64,000 bases of DNA from Sphaerimonospora thailandensis (GCF_016863115.1 NZ_BOOG01000008.1:182509-246508); one strand, 5' to 3'. Shown: positions 11,119 to 21,093, counted from the stretch's first letter. Program-made: numbers and translations. Notes: generated from the sequence alone by a model not told the origin.

Positions 11119-11653
11119 CTACCAGGGCAGTACCCCGTTCTCGTCCTGGAAGGTTCCCGTCGGTCCGTCCGTGTCGAGGGTCGCCAGACCCACTACAGCC
11201 TTGGCGCTCTCTTCGGGTGGTCTTCCGATCCCGAAGGCCGCAGTCATGTCCGTGGCGGTGGGGCCGGGCTCCAGCGCGTTGAACTTGATGCCCGGCTGGG
11301 ACTTGGCGTACTGGACCGTCAGCATGGTGGCCGCCGCCTTGGACGCAGAGTAGAGAGCGAGAGACAGGTGGAACTCGGGCCGGTCGGGGTTGGTTACCGC
11401 CCAGAACGACCCGGCGCTGCTCGAAACGGTGACGACGGTGGGGTTGGAGGACTTGCGCAGCAGGGGGAGCGCCGCCTCCGTGACGCGCACGATCCCCACC
11501 GCGTTGGTGTCGAAGGCACGCAGCGCCAAGGGGCCGTCGACGTCTCCGGCCGGCAGGATGCCCGCGTTGTTCACCAAGACGTCGAGCCGGCCCTCGGCTG
11601 CACCAATCGTCGCCAGCGCGTTGTTCACCGATGCATCGTCGGTCACGTCGAGC
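11119..11653 (-). pseudogene. SDR oxidoreductase lacking its 5' part
   Basis: C-terminal three quarters of a classical short-chain dehydrogenase/reductase. Present are 'LDVTDDASV', 'LDVLVNNAGILP' (NNAG motif), the catalytic Ser in 'VVTVSSSAGSF', the YxxxK motif 'YSASKAA', and 'FNALEPGPTATDM'. Missing are about 55-60 N-terminal residues with the TGxxxGIG cofactor-binding motif. The homologous reading ends abruptly at about 11653, directly against an MmyB-regulator fragment that reads the other way. A GTG at 11646 could give a 175-residue product, but without the dinucleotide-binding loop it should be inactive. Confidence 0.85.
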
Positions 11654-11878
11654 CGACGGCTCGATCACCCACAGGTCGGAGAACTCACCCTCAACAGAGA
11701 GCGGCTGAGCGTGGGTGGGGCCGAGAGCCTGAAACTCGTCATCTACCACCCGGACCCCGAATCAGACGACGCGGACAAGCTGGCCCTCCTGGCCTCGGCG
11801 GACCTGCCCACACGGACACGGGACGGCAAGGGTTCGGCCGCTCCGATACGTGAGGCGCGCGGTGCCGCGTTCGGGTGA
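11651..11878 (+). pseudogene. C-terminal remnant of MmyB-type XRE regulator
   Basis: About 75 codons that match the end of the MmyB ligand-binding domain found in actinobacterial XRE regulators: 'LDHPQVGELTLNRERLSV', then 'LKLVIYHPDPESDDADKLAL' and 'LLASADL'. The N-terminal helix-turn-helix and most of the ligand-binding domain are absent and no start codon remains. It begins at the same point where the leftward SDR gene is cut. In actinomycetes such regulators are very often divergent from an SDR gene that they control. That suggests a single deletion removed the shared promoter and both 5' halves. Confidence 0.7.
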
Positions 11879-11950
11879 ACCCGTTCGGGCGCCAGGTGCG
11901 ACGCACGGCGCGATCGCGCAGCGAGCAGCATTTCTCATCGAAGCTCCGAG

Positions 11951-12516
11951 GTGAAGGCACCTGTGACCGAGACCCTGAAAGACCTCATCGACGAACTCGG
12001 CCCGTCAGCCCGTGCCGCCTATGCCGCGGAAGCCGCGGCCGCGGGTGATTTGGTGGTCATCGCCGTTCCCCTCAAACTCGTCAACGACATGCCCGTCGAG
12101 GAACTCGCGGGCAAGGTCGTGCTGGACACGAACAACTACATGAGCTGGCGCGACGGCCACTTCCCGGTGATCGACTCCGGCGAGAAGACGGTGCACGAAC
12201 TTCGCCAGGAGCAGCTCCCTACGTCGAAGGTCGCCAAGGCGTTCACCCACATCCAGGCCCCGCGCTTGTTCAGCGCCGCCCGCCCGGCAGGCGACCCGAA
12301 GCGGTTGGCGCTGTCGGTTTCGAGCGACTACCCCGAGGCCGTGGAAATCGTCACGCGGTTATACGACCAATTCGGGTTCGACACCGTGGACAACGCCCGC
12401 TGAGCGAATCCTGGCGTACCGCCTCCGGCCAGCCCGCGTGGGTCCGTCACGCGTGGCAGAACCGTGAGGAGTTGGCTCTCAACCTGAGACGGGCGAAGCC
12501 CATCATTTCGATGTGA
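11951..12516 (+). pseudogene. F420-dependent NADP reductase-like protein, frameshifted
   Basis: Similar to NAD(P)/F420-binding reductases of the F420_oxidored group. The frame starts at 'ETLKDLIDELGP', just after the point where the family has its GxGxxG dinucleotide loop, so about 25-30 N-terminal residues are missing. It continues through 'GDLVVIAVPLKLVNDMPVEE', 'GKVVLDTNNYM', 'VAKAFTHIQ' and 'FDTVDNA'. Then the stop at 12401 interrupts it. One base deleted from the C run at about 12395 explains this: the next frame continues with the family ending 'PLSESWRTASGQPAW' and 'REELALNLRRAKPIISM' to the stop at 12516. Either real decay or a homopolymer sequencing error is possible for the frameshift; the missing 5' end is real. 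Confidence 0.75.
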
Positions 12517-12633
12517 ACTTGCGCTGCGGCCCGGGCTGTACCGGCTGCTGTGTGATGGCCGGCGGGTGGCGTTCCCTGTCACATCGGGTTGTTCGACGCT
12601 TGGGCAGAGCAACGGAAACCGAAGGAGAGTCTG

Positions 12634-12963
12634 ATGCGCTACCTGATGATGTCCAAGGTCACTGACACGACTCCCGAGCCGGACGAGCGGCTGTACGCGG
12701 AGATGGCCAAGTTCGTCGAGGAACTGAGCGCGGCGGGCGTTCTGCTGGCCACCGGCGGCCTCGAACCGGGCGGCGTGCGCGTGACGTCCCGCGGCGATGA
12801 GATCACCGTGACCGACGGGCCGTTCGCCGAGGCGAAGGAGGCCGTGGCCGGCTTCGCGCTGATCGAGGTCCGTTCCCGGGAGGAGGCGATCGAGTTCACC
12901 CGCCGGTTCCGCGGGATCGTCGGCGACGGTGAGACCGTGATCCAGCAGGTCTTCGGGCCCTGA
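12634..12963 (+). CDS. YCII/DGPF-domain protein
   Basis: 109-residue protein with the 'DGPF' signature in 'EITVTDGPFAEAKEAVAGFA' and the typical opening 'MRYLMMSKV'. It ends with 'FRGIVGDGETVIQQVFGP'. A GAAGGAGAG ribosome binding site precedes the ATG. DGPF proteins are the usual genomic partners and targets of ECF42 sigma factors, and that is exactly the gene that follows 85 bases downstream on the same strand. The catalytic role of the family is not established; YCII domains have a ferredoxin-like fold and are thought to act on small molecules. Confidence 0.92.
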   Translation: MRYLMMSKVTDTTPEPDERLYAEMAKFVEELSAAGVLLATGGLEPGGVRVTSRGDEITVTDGPFAEAKEAVAGFALIEVRSREEAIEFTRRFRGIVGDGETVIQQVFGP

Positions 12964-13048
12964 GCCCGCGGCGCCGAGCCGACGTCGAGACCACCGGGAG
13001 CGCCGCCCCGCGCTTGCGAGCGGGCCGGGGCGGTGCTGTCATCGTCCG

Positions 13049-15028
13049 GTGACGGACGTCCATCGCACAATCGACGCGGTCTGGAAGCTCGAGTCGGCCA
13101 AGATCATCGCTGGCCTCGCGCGGATGGTGAACGACGTCGGCCTCGCTGAGGAGCTGGCCCAGGACGCGCTCGTCGCCGCGCTGGAGCAGTGGCCCGGCTC
13201 GGGCGTCCCCGACAATCCCGGCGCCTGGCTGACGACCGCGGCCAAACGCCGCGCCATCGATCACATCCGTCGCTCCCAGCGGGCCGAGCGCAAGCACGAA
13301 CAGCTCGCCCATGAGCTGGAGCGGCAGCAGGATCCCGAGCCGCCGGTCGAGTCCGAGCAGGACGACGTCCTGCGGCTGATGTTCATCTCCTGCCACCCGG
13401 TGCTGCCGACCGAGGCGCGGGTCGCGCTGACGCTTCGCCTCCTCGGCGGGCTGACCGCCGCGGAGATCGCCAGAGCGTTCCTCGCCGACGAGCCGGCGAT
13501 CACCCGGCGCATCGCGCAGGCGAAGCGGACGCTGGCCGAGGAGCGGGTGCCGTTCGAGCTGCCGGACGGCGCCGAGCCGGCCGGTCGCCTGTCGTCGGTG
13601 CTCGAGGTCATCTACCTGATCTTCAATGAGGGGTATTCGGCGACCTCGGGGGACGATCTGATGCGGCCGGGGCTGTGCCTGGAGGCGCTGCGGCTGGGGC
13701 GGCTGCTGGCGGAGCTGGCGCCGTACGAGGCCGAGGTGCACGGGCTGGTCGCGCTGATGGAGATCCAGGCGTCCCGCTCGGCCGCGCGGACCGGGCCCTC
13801 GGGCGAGCCCGTCCAGTTGCATGAGCAGAACCGCGGCCGCTGGGACCAGTTGCTGATCCGCCGCGGGTTCGCCGCGATGCTGCGTGCCCGGGAGGTCGGC
13901 GGCGCGCCGGGGCCGTACGTGCTGCAGGCGGCGATCGCGGTGTGCCACGCCCGGGCGCGGACCGCTGAGGAGACCGACTGGGCGCGGATCGCGGCGCTGT
14001 ACGACACGCTGGTCCGGCTGGTACCGACGCCGGTCGTGCAGCTCAACCGGGCTGTGGCCGTCGGGATGGCGCGCGGGCCGCAGGCGGGCCTCGCCCTGGT
14101 CGACCTTCTGGCCGACGACCCGGCATTGCGGGATTATCACCTCCTGCCGAGTGTCCGGGGTGATCTCCTGCTGCGGGCGGGACGGCATGAGGAGGCGCGG
14201 CGGGAGTTCGAGCGAGCCGCGTCACTCACCAGGAACGACGCCGAGCGCGTGTTCCTGCGGCGCCGCGCCGATGAGATCACCGGCGAGATCGGCGGGGAGG
14301 CGGCCGGCGACACGCTTGGACGGGCGGCACGCGCGTTCCTGGATCGCGACGACCTCGATGCCGCTACCGTCCGCTCGTACGGGCAGACGCTGCGTCGCCT
14401 GTGCCTGGCGTTGGGGGAGGGGGCGCCGCTGGCGTCGGTGACTTCCGAGCAGGTGGCGCGGGTGTTCGCGGCGGCGTGGGGAGGGGCGGCTGCCAGGACG
14501 TGGAACCGGCACCGGTCGGCTGTGCGGTCCTTCTGCGTCTGGGCGTCGCTGGGTGATCTCGCGGCGGGCCTGGACCGCCGTGCCGAGACCCGCTCTCCGG
14601 TCAAGGGCATCGACCCTGCGCGGTTGGAGGCGCTGTGGAGCCGCGCCGACGTGCCGCTGCGCGAGCGGACCCTGTGGCGGCTGCTGCACGAGTCGGCTGC
14701 CGGGGTGCGAACTGTTCTGTCGCTGAACGTCGAGCATCTGGACCTGGAGGATCGCCGGGCCCGGGTGGGCGGCGCCTGGGTGAGCTGGCGGTCGGGCACG
14801 GCCCGGTTGCTGCCCCAACTGGTGGCCGGCCGGGCCAGGGGCCCGGTGTTCCTGGCCGACCGGCGGCCGGGGCCGTCGCGGACGCCGCGGGAGGCCGACC
14901 TGTGCCCGGAGACGGGCCGCCGGCGGCTGTCCTACGAGCGGGCGGAATACCTGTTCAAGCAGGCCACCAGGCCTCTGGATCCGGCGGGCGACGGCTACAC
15001 CCTGCGGCAGTTGAGGACGTGCCGGTGA
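13049..15028 (+). CDS. ECF42 sigma factor fused to degenerate tyrosine-recombinase domain
   Basis: 659 residues, against about 400-420 for normal ECF42 sigma factors. Residues 1-415 are a standard ECF42: sigma-2 ('IIAGLARMVNDVGLAEELAQ', 'WLTTAAKRRAIDHIRR'), sigma-4 ('LRLLGGLTAAEIARAFLADE') and the C-terminal TPR-like extension ('YLIFNEGYSATSG', 'PTPVVQLNRAVAVGMARG'). From about residue 420 the frame continues, without a stop, as a tyrosine recombinase: a core-binding domain ('LDAATVRSYGQTLRRLCLAL', 'TWNRHRSAVRSFCVWASLGD') and part of the catalytic domain ('HESAAGVRTVLSLNVEHLDL', 'RLSYERAEYLFKQATRPLD'). It stops at 'GYTLRQLRTCR', just where HxxR and the Tyr nucleophile should follow, so recombinase activity is not expected. 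The GTG start is at 13049. Confidence 0.88.
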   Translation: MTDVHRTIDAVWKLESAKIIAGLARMVNDVGLAEELAQDALVAALEQWPGSGVPDNPGAWLTTAAKRRAIDHIRRSQRAERKHEQLAHELERQQDPEPPVESEQDDVLRLMFISCHPVLPTEARVALTLRLLGGLTAAEIARAFLADEPAITRRIAQAKRTLAEERVPFELPDGAEPAGRLSSVLEVIYLIFNEGYSATSGDDLMRPGLCLEALRLGRLLAELAPYEAEVHGLVALMEIQASRSAARTGPSGEPVQLHEQNRGRWDQLLIRRGFAAMLRAREVGGAPGPYVLQAAIAVCHARARTAEETDWARIAALYDTLVRLVPTPVVQLNRAVAVGMARGPQAGLALVDLLADDPALRDYHLLPSVRGDLLLRAGRHEEARREFERAASLTRNDAERVFLRRRADEITGEIGGEAAGDTLGRAARAFLDRDDLDAATVRSYGQTLRRLCLALGEGAPLASVTSEQVARVFAAAWGGAAARTWNRHRSAVRSFCVWASLGDLAAGLDRRAETRSPVKGIDPARLEALWSRADVPLRERTLWRLLHESAAGVRTVLSLNVEHLDLEDRRARVGGAWVSWRSGTARLLPQLVAGRARGPVFLADRRPGPSRTPREADLCPETGRRRLSYERAEYLFKQATRPLDPAGDGYTLRQLRTCR

Positions 15029-15047
15029 GCTGCCGTCTTCGCCGGCG

Positions 15048-15434
15048 CTATGAGTGCTGGGCGATCTGGATGAGGTTGCCGCAGGTGTCGTCGAGCACCG
15101 CGGTGGTCACCGGTCCCATTTCGAGCGGCTCCTGGGTGAACCGTACGCCGAGCCGGCGCAGCCGTTCGAACTCCGCGCGGACGTCGTCGACGGCGAACGA
15201 GGTGAAAGGTATGCCGTCTTCCATCAGCGCTTCCTTGAAGGGCTTGACGGCGGGGTGCCCGTCGGGTTCGAGAACGAGCTCGACACCGTCGGGGTCATCA
15301 GGTGAGACCACGGTCAGCCATCGGGCTTCGCCGAGCGGGATCTCGGTCTTCTTCACGAAGCCCAGCACCTCGGTGTAGAAGCGCAGGGCCTTGTCCTGGT
15401 CGTCGACGAGGACGCTTGCGAGGTTGATTCTCAT
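15048..15434 (-). CDS. VOC/glyoxalase-family protein
   Basis: About 128 residues with two beta-alpha-beta-beta-beta modules of the vicinal-oxygen-chelate fold: 'INLASVLVDDQDKALRFYTE' and 'VDDVRAEFERLRRLGVRF', ending 'DTCGNLIQIAQ'. The final Gln/Glu metal-ligand region looks intact. Reaction unknown; family members include dioxygenases, glyoxalases and resistance proteins. The ATG at 15434 overlaps the stop of the ArsR gene (ATGA) and has GGAGA upstream, so the two are translationally coupled. The pair matches the widespread ArsR-VOC/SRPBCC arrangement in actinomycetes. Confidence 0.9.
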   Translation of the reverse strand: MRINLASVLVDDQDKALRFYTEVLGFVKKTEIPLGEARWLTVVSPDDPDGVELVLEPDGHPAVKPFKEALMEDGIPFTSFAVDDVRAEFERLRRLGVRFTQEPLEMGPVTTAVLDDTCGNLIQIAQHS

Positions 15435-15721
15435 GGGGTCTCCGGTGGTTCCTGCCTGAGCCATCGGTCGGCGATGTGCTCAAGTGGTCGTCTGTCGAAG
15501 TCGTGGAACTTGTACCGGCCCTGCCGCCGGGTCTTCACCAGACCGGCGGCTTCGAGCACGGCGAGGTGCTGTGAGATCGCCTGGCGGGACGATCCCAGCC
15601 CGTGCCTGGCCACCAGCCTCGAGCAGATCTCGAACAGCGTCTGGCCGTTCCGCTCGGCCAGCTCGTCGAGGATCTTCCTGCGGGTGGGGTCGGCCAATGC
15701 CTTGAAGACATCTTCCGCCAT
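15431..15721 (-). CDS. ArsR-family transcriptional regulator
   Basis: 96-residue winged-helix repressor: 'VFKALADPTRRKILDELAER', recognition helix 'SSRQAISQHLAVLEAAGLVK' and wing 'RRQGRYKFHDFDRRPLEHI'. It lacks metal-binding Cys pairs, so it is of the non-metal SdpR-like class. The start is the ATG at 15721: a promoter with TTGTCA and TATTAT hexamers ends six bases before it. This predicts a transcript that begins at or next to the ATG. A perfect palindrome lies between the hexamers and is probably its own operator. It is coupled to the downstream VOC gene. Confidence 0.92.
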   Translation of the reverse strand: MAEDVFKALADPTRRKILDELAERNGQTLFEICSRLVARHGLGSSRQAISQHLAVLEAAGLVKTRRQGRYKFHDFDRRPLEHIADRWLRQEPPETP

Positions 15722-15727
15722 GCCCCG

Positions 15728-15757
15728 ATAATAGGCAAGCACCTGCTTGCATGACAA
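15728..15757 (-). promoter_or_regulatory. Promoter with embedded palindrome, leaderless ArsR-VOC operon
   Basis: On the minus strand: -35 TTGTCA (15757-15752), 18-base spacer, -10 TATTAT (15733-15728), then six bases to the ATG at 15721. The spacer contains GCAAGC-AGGT-GCTTGC (15735-15750), a perfect 6-bp-arm inverted repeat suitable for a winged-helix dimer. Binding there would block RNA polymerase directly. Confidence 0.7.
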
Positions 15758-15924
15758 TGTCCACCTGGGAATGTGGCCGGTTCCCCCGGCTGTTTCACCG
15801 ACCGACGGCCCGGCGGCCGGTGACGAAGGTCCCTGCCCGCGGCCGTGCCGTACGAGGGAGACTTCGCGTGGGCGGCCTGTTGGGATGGAGGCCGCGCATG
15901 GAGGCCGCGCAAGGGGGGGTGCGA

Positions 15925-16407
15925 ATGTGCGAGTACTGCGGTTGCCAGGCGCTGGCGACCATTGACGAGCTGACGCGTGAGCACGATGCCGTCGTCGATC
16001 TGATCGGAGAGGTGCGGACCGCGCACCGGAACGGGGACGTGGGTCTCATGGCCGAGCTGGCCCGGCGGATCGCGGCCATTCTGGAGCCGCACACGCAGGT
16101 CGAGGAGCACGGCCTGTTCCCGGCGCTCGCCGCCGACTTCCCCGACCAGATCGCGGCGCTGGAGGCCGAGCACCGGCGGGTCGAGGCGGTGCTCGGCGAG
16201 GCCGGAGACGCCGCATCGGGCGTCCCCGGCGACCCGGCCTGGCCACGGCGGCTCCTGGACGTCCTCGACGTCCTGCGCCGCCACATCCTCAAAGAGCAGG
16301 ACGGGGTGTTCCCCGCCGCCCTGGCCGGTCTGAGCACGGGCGACTGGGAGGCCATCGAGGCGGTCCGCGAAAGCGCCGGGTGCCTGCTGCCGCGTGCCGC
16401 GGCCTGA
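15925..16407 (+). CDS. Hemerythrin-like HHE cation-binding protein
   Basis: 160-residue four-helix bundle with metal-ligand His/Glu pattern: 'LTREHDAVVDLIGEV', 'ILEPHTQVEEHGLFPAL', 'LEAEHRRVEAVLGEA' and 'RRHILKEQDGVFPAAL'. The N-terminal 'MCEYCGCQAL' adds three Cys that could bind metal or form disulfides. Hemerythrin-like proteins bind O2 or NO at a di-iron site or act in iron and redox sensing. The ATG at 15925 is chosen because AAGGGGGGG lies just upstream; an ATG at 15898 would add nine residues. The gene is divergent from the ArsR-VOC operon and convergent with the phosphatase gene. Confidence 0.88.
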   Translation: MCEYCGCQALATIDELTREHDAVVDLIGEVRTAHRNGDVGLMAELARRIAAILEPHTQVEEHGLFPALAADFPDQIAALEAEHRRVEAVLGEAGDAASGVPGDPAWPRRLLDVLDVLRRHILKEQDGVFPAALAGLSTGDWEAIEAVRESAGCLLPRAAA

Positions 16408-16499
16408 TCATCCTGCTTGCGAGCCCACAGCTGACCGCGCCTCCTCGGCGTCGTCCAGAGCATCGCCCAGAGCATGGTCATGGCGTGTTCATGGTGTGG

Positions 16500-17750
16500 T
16501 CACAGCGCGAACTTGCGGTGCCGCTGGGTGCGCCATTCGACCAGCAGCACCGTCGCGTCGTCCTGCAGGACGCCCTGCTGGTGGTCCAGGACGCTGACGA
16601 TCAGCCGGCGGACGGTCTCCGGGGCGGACACGCCGTCGGCTTCGCGGCGGATCACGAAGCTGGTGAAGCGTTCCATGCCGAACGGCTCTCCCTCGGGGTT
16701 ACGCGCCTCGATGATGCCGTCCGTGTAGAACAGCAGCCGGTCGCCGGGTTCGAGCTGGTAGCGGGCGAGCTCGCCGGACAGCCCGAGTGCCATGCCCATC
16801 GGCGGCGCCGGCGGCGCCTCGTCCAAGGTGGCGACCCGCCGCCCCTGCCGCAGGACCAGCGGCGGGTGGTGGCCCCGGTTGATCCACGTCAGCCAGCCCG
16901 TGTCGATGTCGAGCGTGGCCAGGATGCCGGTGGCGAAACGGTCACCGCCGAGCTGGTCGGCGATGGCCTCGTCGACCGCCTCACTGGCCGCGACCAGGTC
17001 CAGGCCATGGCGACGGCTGTTGCGGTAGGAGCCCACGGCGATCGTCGCGGTGAGCGCGGCGGCGGCGTCGTGGCCCATCGCGTCGAAGACGGACAGGTGT
17101 GCGGTGTTCTCCTCGATGGCGTAGTCGAAGACGTCTCCGCCCACGTTGTAGGCCGGTTCCAACGCGACACTGATCACCACGCGGTCGTTGACCAGGGTCT
17201 CGGGGGGCACCAGGTTCCACAGCACCTCGGCCGACAGGGCCATCGGGCAGGTACGCACCAGGCGGGCGTGGCTGTCGCTGCGGTCGCGCTTACTCTCGAC
17301 CAGCAGGGCCACCATCGTTCCCAGCCATTGGGCCCGCGACCGGTTGATCTCATCGTCCATCGGCACGGTGACCCCGAGCACGCCGATCCGCTCGGCCCCG
17401 TCCAGCATGGGCACCCACAGCCGGCGGGGGCCGGCGGGCGAGCCCGGCTCCACCGGCTCGCCCTCGCCGGGGTCGGCGGCGAGCCGGGCCGCGACGACCT
17501 CGAGATCCCGGAAGGCCCTCCCGGCCAGGGTGGTCTCGATGCGGATGGGGGAGAGCCCCTCACCGTGCTCGTCCCGCTGGCCCGTCATCGGCAGCAGGAC
17601 CTTCATCTGCAGGTCGATCAGGTAGATCATGGTGTGGGAGAAGCCGACCAGCGCGGCATGCTCGGCGACCAGCCGTGGCAGATCCTCCATCGTGGTCAGA
17701 TGGCTGGCACGCAGCAGACCGCCCAACATCCGCTCGCCGTCGCTCTGCAT
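16500..17750 (-). CDS. GAF-SpoIIE PP2C-type serine phosphatase
   Basis: 416-residue signalling phosphatase. An N-terminal GAF-like sensor domain (about 15-165) precedes a SpoIIE/PP2C domain (about 190-405). The phosphatase signatures are 'YNVGGDVFDYAIEENTAHLS', the metal-binding Asp in 'VFDAMGHDAAAAL', 'INRGHHPPLVL', 'LLFYTDGIIEAR' and 'DDATVLLVEW'. Such proteins typically dephosphorylate anti-sigma-factor antagonists in actinomycetes, linking a signal sensed by the GAF domain to sigma-factor release. No anti-sigma or antagonist gene is adjacent, so its partner is unknown. The start is taken at ATG 17750, which leaves 29 bases to the upstream methyltransferase stop. Confidence 0.9.
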   Translation of the reverse strand: MQSDGERMLGGLLRASHLTTMEDLPRLVAEHAALVGFSHTMIYLIDLQMKVLLPMTGQRDEHGEGLSPIRIETTLAGRAFRDLEVVAARLAADPGEGEPVEPGSPAGPRRLWVPMLDGAERIGVLGVTVPMDDEINRSRAQWLGTMVALLVESKRDRSDSHARLVRTCPMALSAEVLWNLVPPETLVNDRVVISVALEPAYNVGGDVFDYAIEENTAHLSVFDAMGHDAAAALTATIAVGSYRNSRRHGLDLVAASEAVDEAIADQLGGDRFATGILATLDIDTGWLTWINRGHHPPLVLRQGRRVATLDEAPPAPPMGMALGLSGELARYQLEPGDRLLFYTDGIIEARNPEGEPFGMERFTSFVIRREADGVSAPETVRRLIVSVLDHQQGVLQDDATVLLVEWRTQRHRKFAL

Positions 17751-17779
17751 GTCGGGCTTACTACCCGTGTCACCCCAGA

Positions 17780-18643
17780 TCAGGCACCGGCAGGTACGCC
17801 CGCGCGGTCGGGACCGGTGCCGATGACCACGGTGGCGTCCAGGTCGTCGGATCCGGCCAGGCGGGCGGTGAGCCCGCTGCGGGCTGCCGCTTCGACGGTG
17901 GGCCGCGCCTGGCTCCGGCTCGTCTCGACCAGCAGGTGGCCGCCCGGCGCCAGCCAGGCCGGCGCCTCGGCGATCACGCGCCGTACGATGTCCAGGCCGT
18001 CCGCTCCGCCGTCCAGCGCCACCGGCGGCTCGTGCAGGCGGGCCTCCGGCGGCAGCAGTCCGATCGCCTCGGTGGGCACGTAGGGAGCGCTGGCGACCAG
18101 GAGGTCGACCCGGCCACGCAGTGTCACGGGCAGCGGGTCGTACAGGTCGCCCTGGTACACCCGGCCGCCCATGGCGGCGATGTTGCGGCGGGCGCACCGC
18201 ACCGCTGCGGGATCGACGTCGACCGCGTGCAACTCGACCGCGTGCAACTCGACCGCGTGTGCCGTGCCCACCGCCGCTGCCAGTGCCGCGCCTATCGCGC
18301 CGGAGCCGCAGCACAGGTCGACCACCAGTGGCCGAGCGCGGGCGGGAAACCGGCGGATGAGTTCGACGGCCTGGTGTGCGAGGAGCTCGGTGCGGCGGCG
18401 GGGCACGAACACTCCCGGATCCACCGCCATCCGCAGGCCGCAGAACTCCGCCCAGCCCAGCACGTGTTCAAGGGGAAGGCCGGACACTCGCCGCGCCACC
18501 ATGGCGGCCAGCTCGTCCGGCGTATGCGCGGCGCGGACGAGCAGGCCCGCCTCGTCCTCGGCGAAGACGCAGCCGGCGGACCGGAGCCTGCCGACGACCT
18601 CGGACAGGGGAAACAACGGGAAAGGGGATGAGAAGCCCGACAT
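17780..18643 (-). CDS. Putative protein N5-glutamine methyltransferase (PrmC/HemK-like)
   Basis: 287-residue class I methyltransferase. N-terminal helical domain, 'EHVLGWAEFCGLRMAVDPGV' and 'FVPRRRTELL' match the HemK/PrmC family, and motif I is 'VVDLCCGSGAIGAALAAAVG'. The catalytic (D/N)PPY motif of true PrmC is replaced by 'ASAPYVPTEAI'. This variant is common in actinobacterial paralogs, so the substrate may not be release factors. A 15-base tandem duplication (near 18224-18253) gives the repeated peptide 'HAVELHAVELHAVDVD' right at the acidic SAM-ribose loop. The gene precedes the SpoIIE phosphatase on the same strand. Confidence 0.85.
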   Translation of the reverse strand: MSGFSSPFPLFPLSEVVGRLRSAGCVFAEDEAGLLVRAAHTPDELAAMVARRVSGLPLEHVLGWAEFCGLRMAVDPGVFVPRRRTELLAHQAVELIRRFPARARPLVVDLCCGSGAIGAALAAAVGTAHAVELHAVELHAVDVDPAAVRCARRNIAAMGGRVYQGDLYDPLPVTLRGRVDLLVASAPYVPTEAIGLLPPEARLHEPPVALDGGADGLDIVRRVIAEAPAWLAPGGHLLVETSRSQARPTVEAAARSGLTARLAGSDDLDATVVIGTGPDRAGVPAGA

Positions 18644-18865
18644 GGGAGCCTTTCGGGATGCCGTGGGGCTCCTGCCGATCGCCTATGCGAGGCGGGGAGA
18701 GGGGAGCACCCAACCTGATCTGGCGGTAATGGGTCTCACCTCCTCGGGACGATCACTTGCGGGCTGCATATGGTACCAGAGGCGGTCGCGGCATCGACGG
18801 CCGGCCCCGCCGTACGGCTCGGCAACCGGGCCGGGCCGTACGGCGGGCGAAGCCGGCGACCGGGC

Positions 18866-20632
<1,767 letters not shown>

Positions 20633-20690
20633 TCGGTCGGCGTCAACGTAACCCGGCCCAGCAAGACGCGCAAGGTGGCAGTTGTCTTCC

Positions 20691-21056
20691 CTATCCCCGG
20701 GTCGTCGGGGTCTGGTCGAGGTCGACGGCCTGGGCGATGTAGTCGCGCAGGGCGGCCTCGTTCACCGCTTCCAAAGTTTTGATCTTGATGTGGCGGGTCT
20801 TCTTGCCGACGCCCTCCAGCAGCCCGTGGGCGTCCTCGAACTCCGCGCCGCGCTCGAAGGCGAAGGTGAGATGGGTCTTGCTCTGACTGATGACCGCCAA
20901 GATCTTTGCCGCACGCCAGGCGGGGGAGCCGTACACCAGGCATTCGGCGGCGGCCGGAGCGCACTCCGCCATCAGGGCGCGCAGCATCGCCACGATCTCC
21001 TGGTACTTGGGCTGAAGTTTGGTCGCGACGTAGGCGTCCACATCGGTGCCGGCCAT
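20691..21056 (-). CDS. DUF1801 domain protein
   Basis: 121 residues with the YdhG/DUF1801 fold: 'KYQEIVAMLRALMAECAPAA', 'CLVYGSPAWRAAKILAVISQ', 'HLTFAFERGAEFEDAHGLLE' and 'TRHIKIKTLEAVNEAALRDY'. No catalytic role is established. The ATG at 21056 has GGAG at a suitable distance. Its promoter shares a long conserved box with that of the HTH-SRPBCC operon 3.8 kb away, which suggests common control. DUF1801, SRPBCC and small winged-helix genes are frequent neighbours in actinomycetes. Confidence 0.87.
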   Translation of the reverse strand: MAGTDVDAYVATKLQPKYQEIVAMLRALMAECAPAAAECLVYGSPAWRAAKILAVISQSKTHLTFAFERGAEFEDAHGLLEGVGKKTRHIKIKTLEAVNEAALRDYIAQAVDLDQTPTTRG

Positions 21057-21093
21057 GTTCTGGTCTCCGTTCGCTCCTCCATCAATTAAAAGA

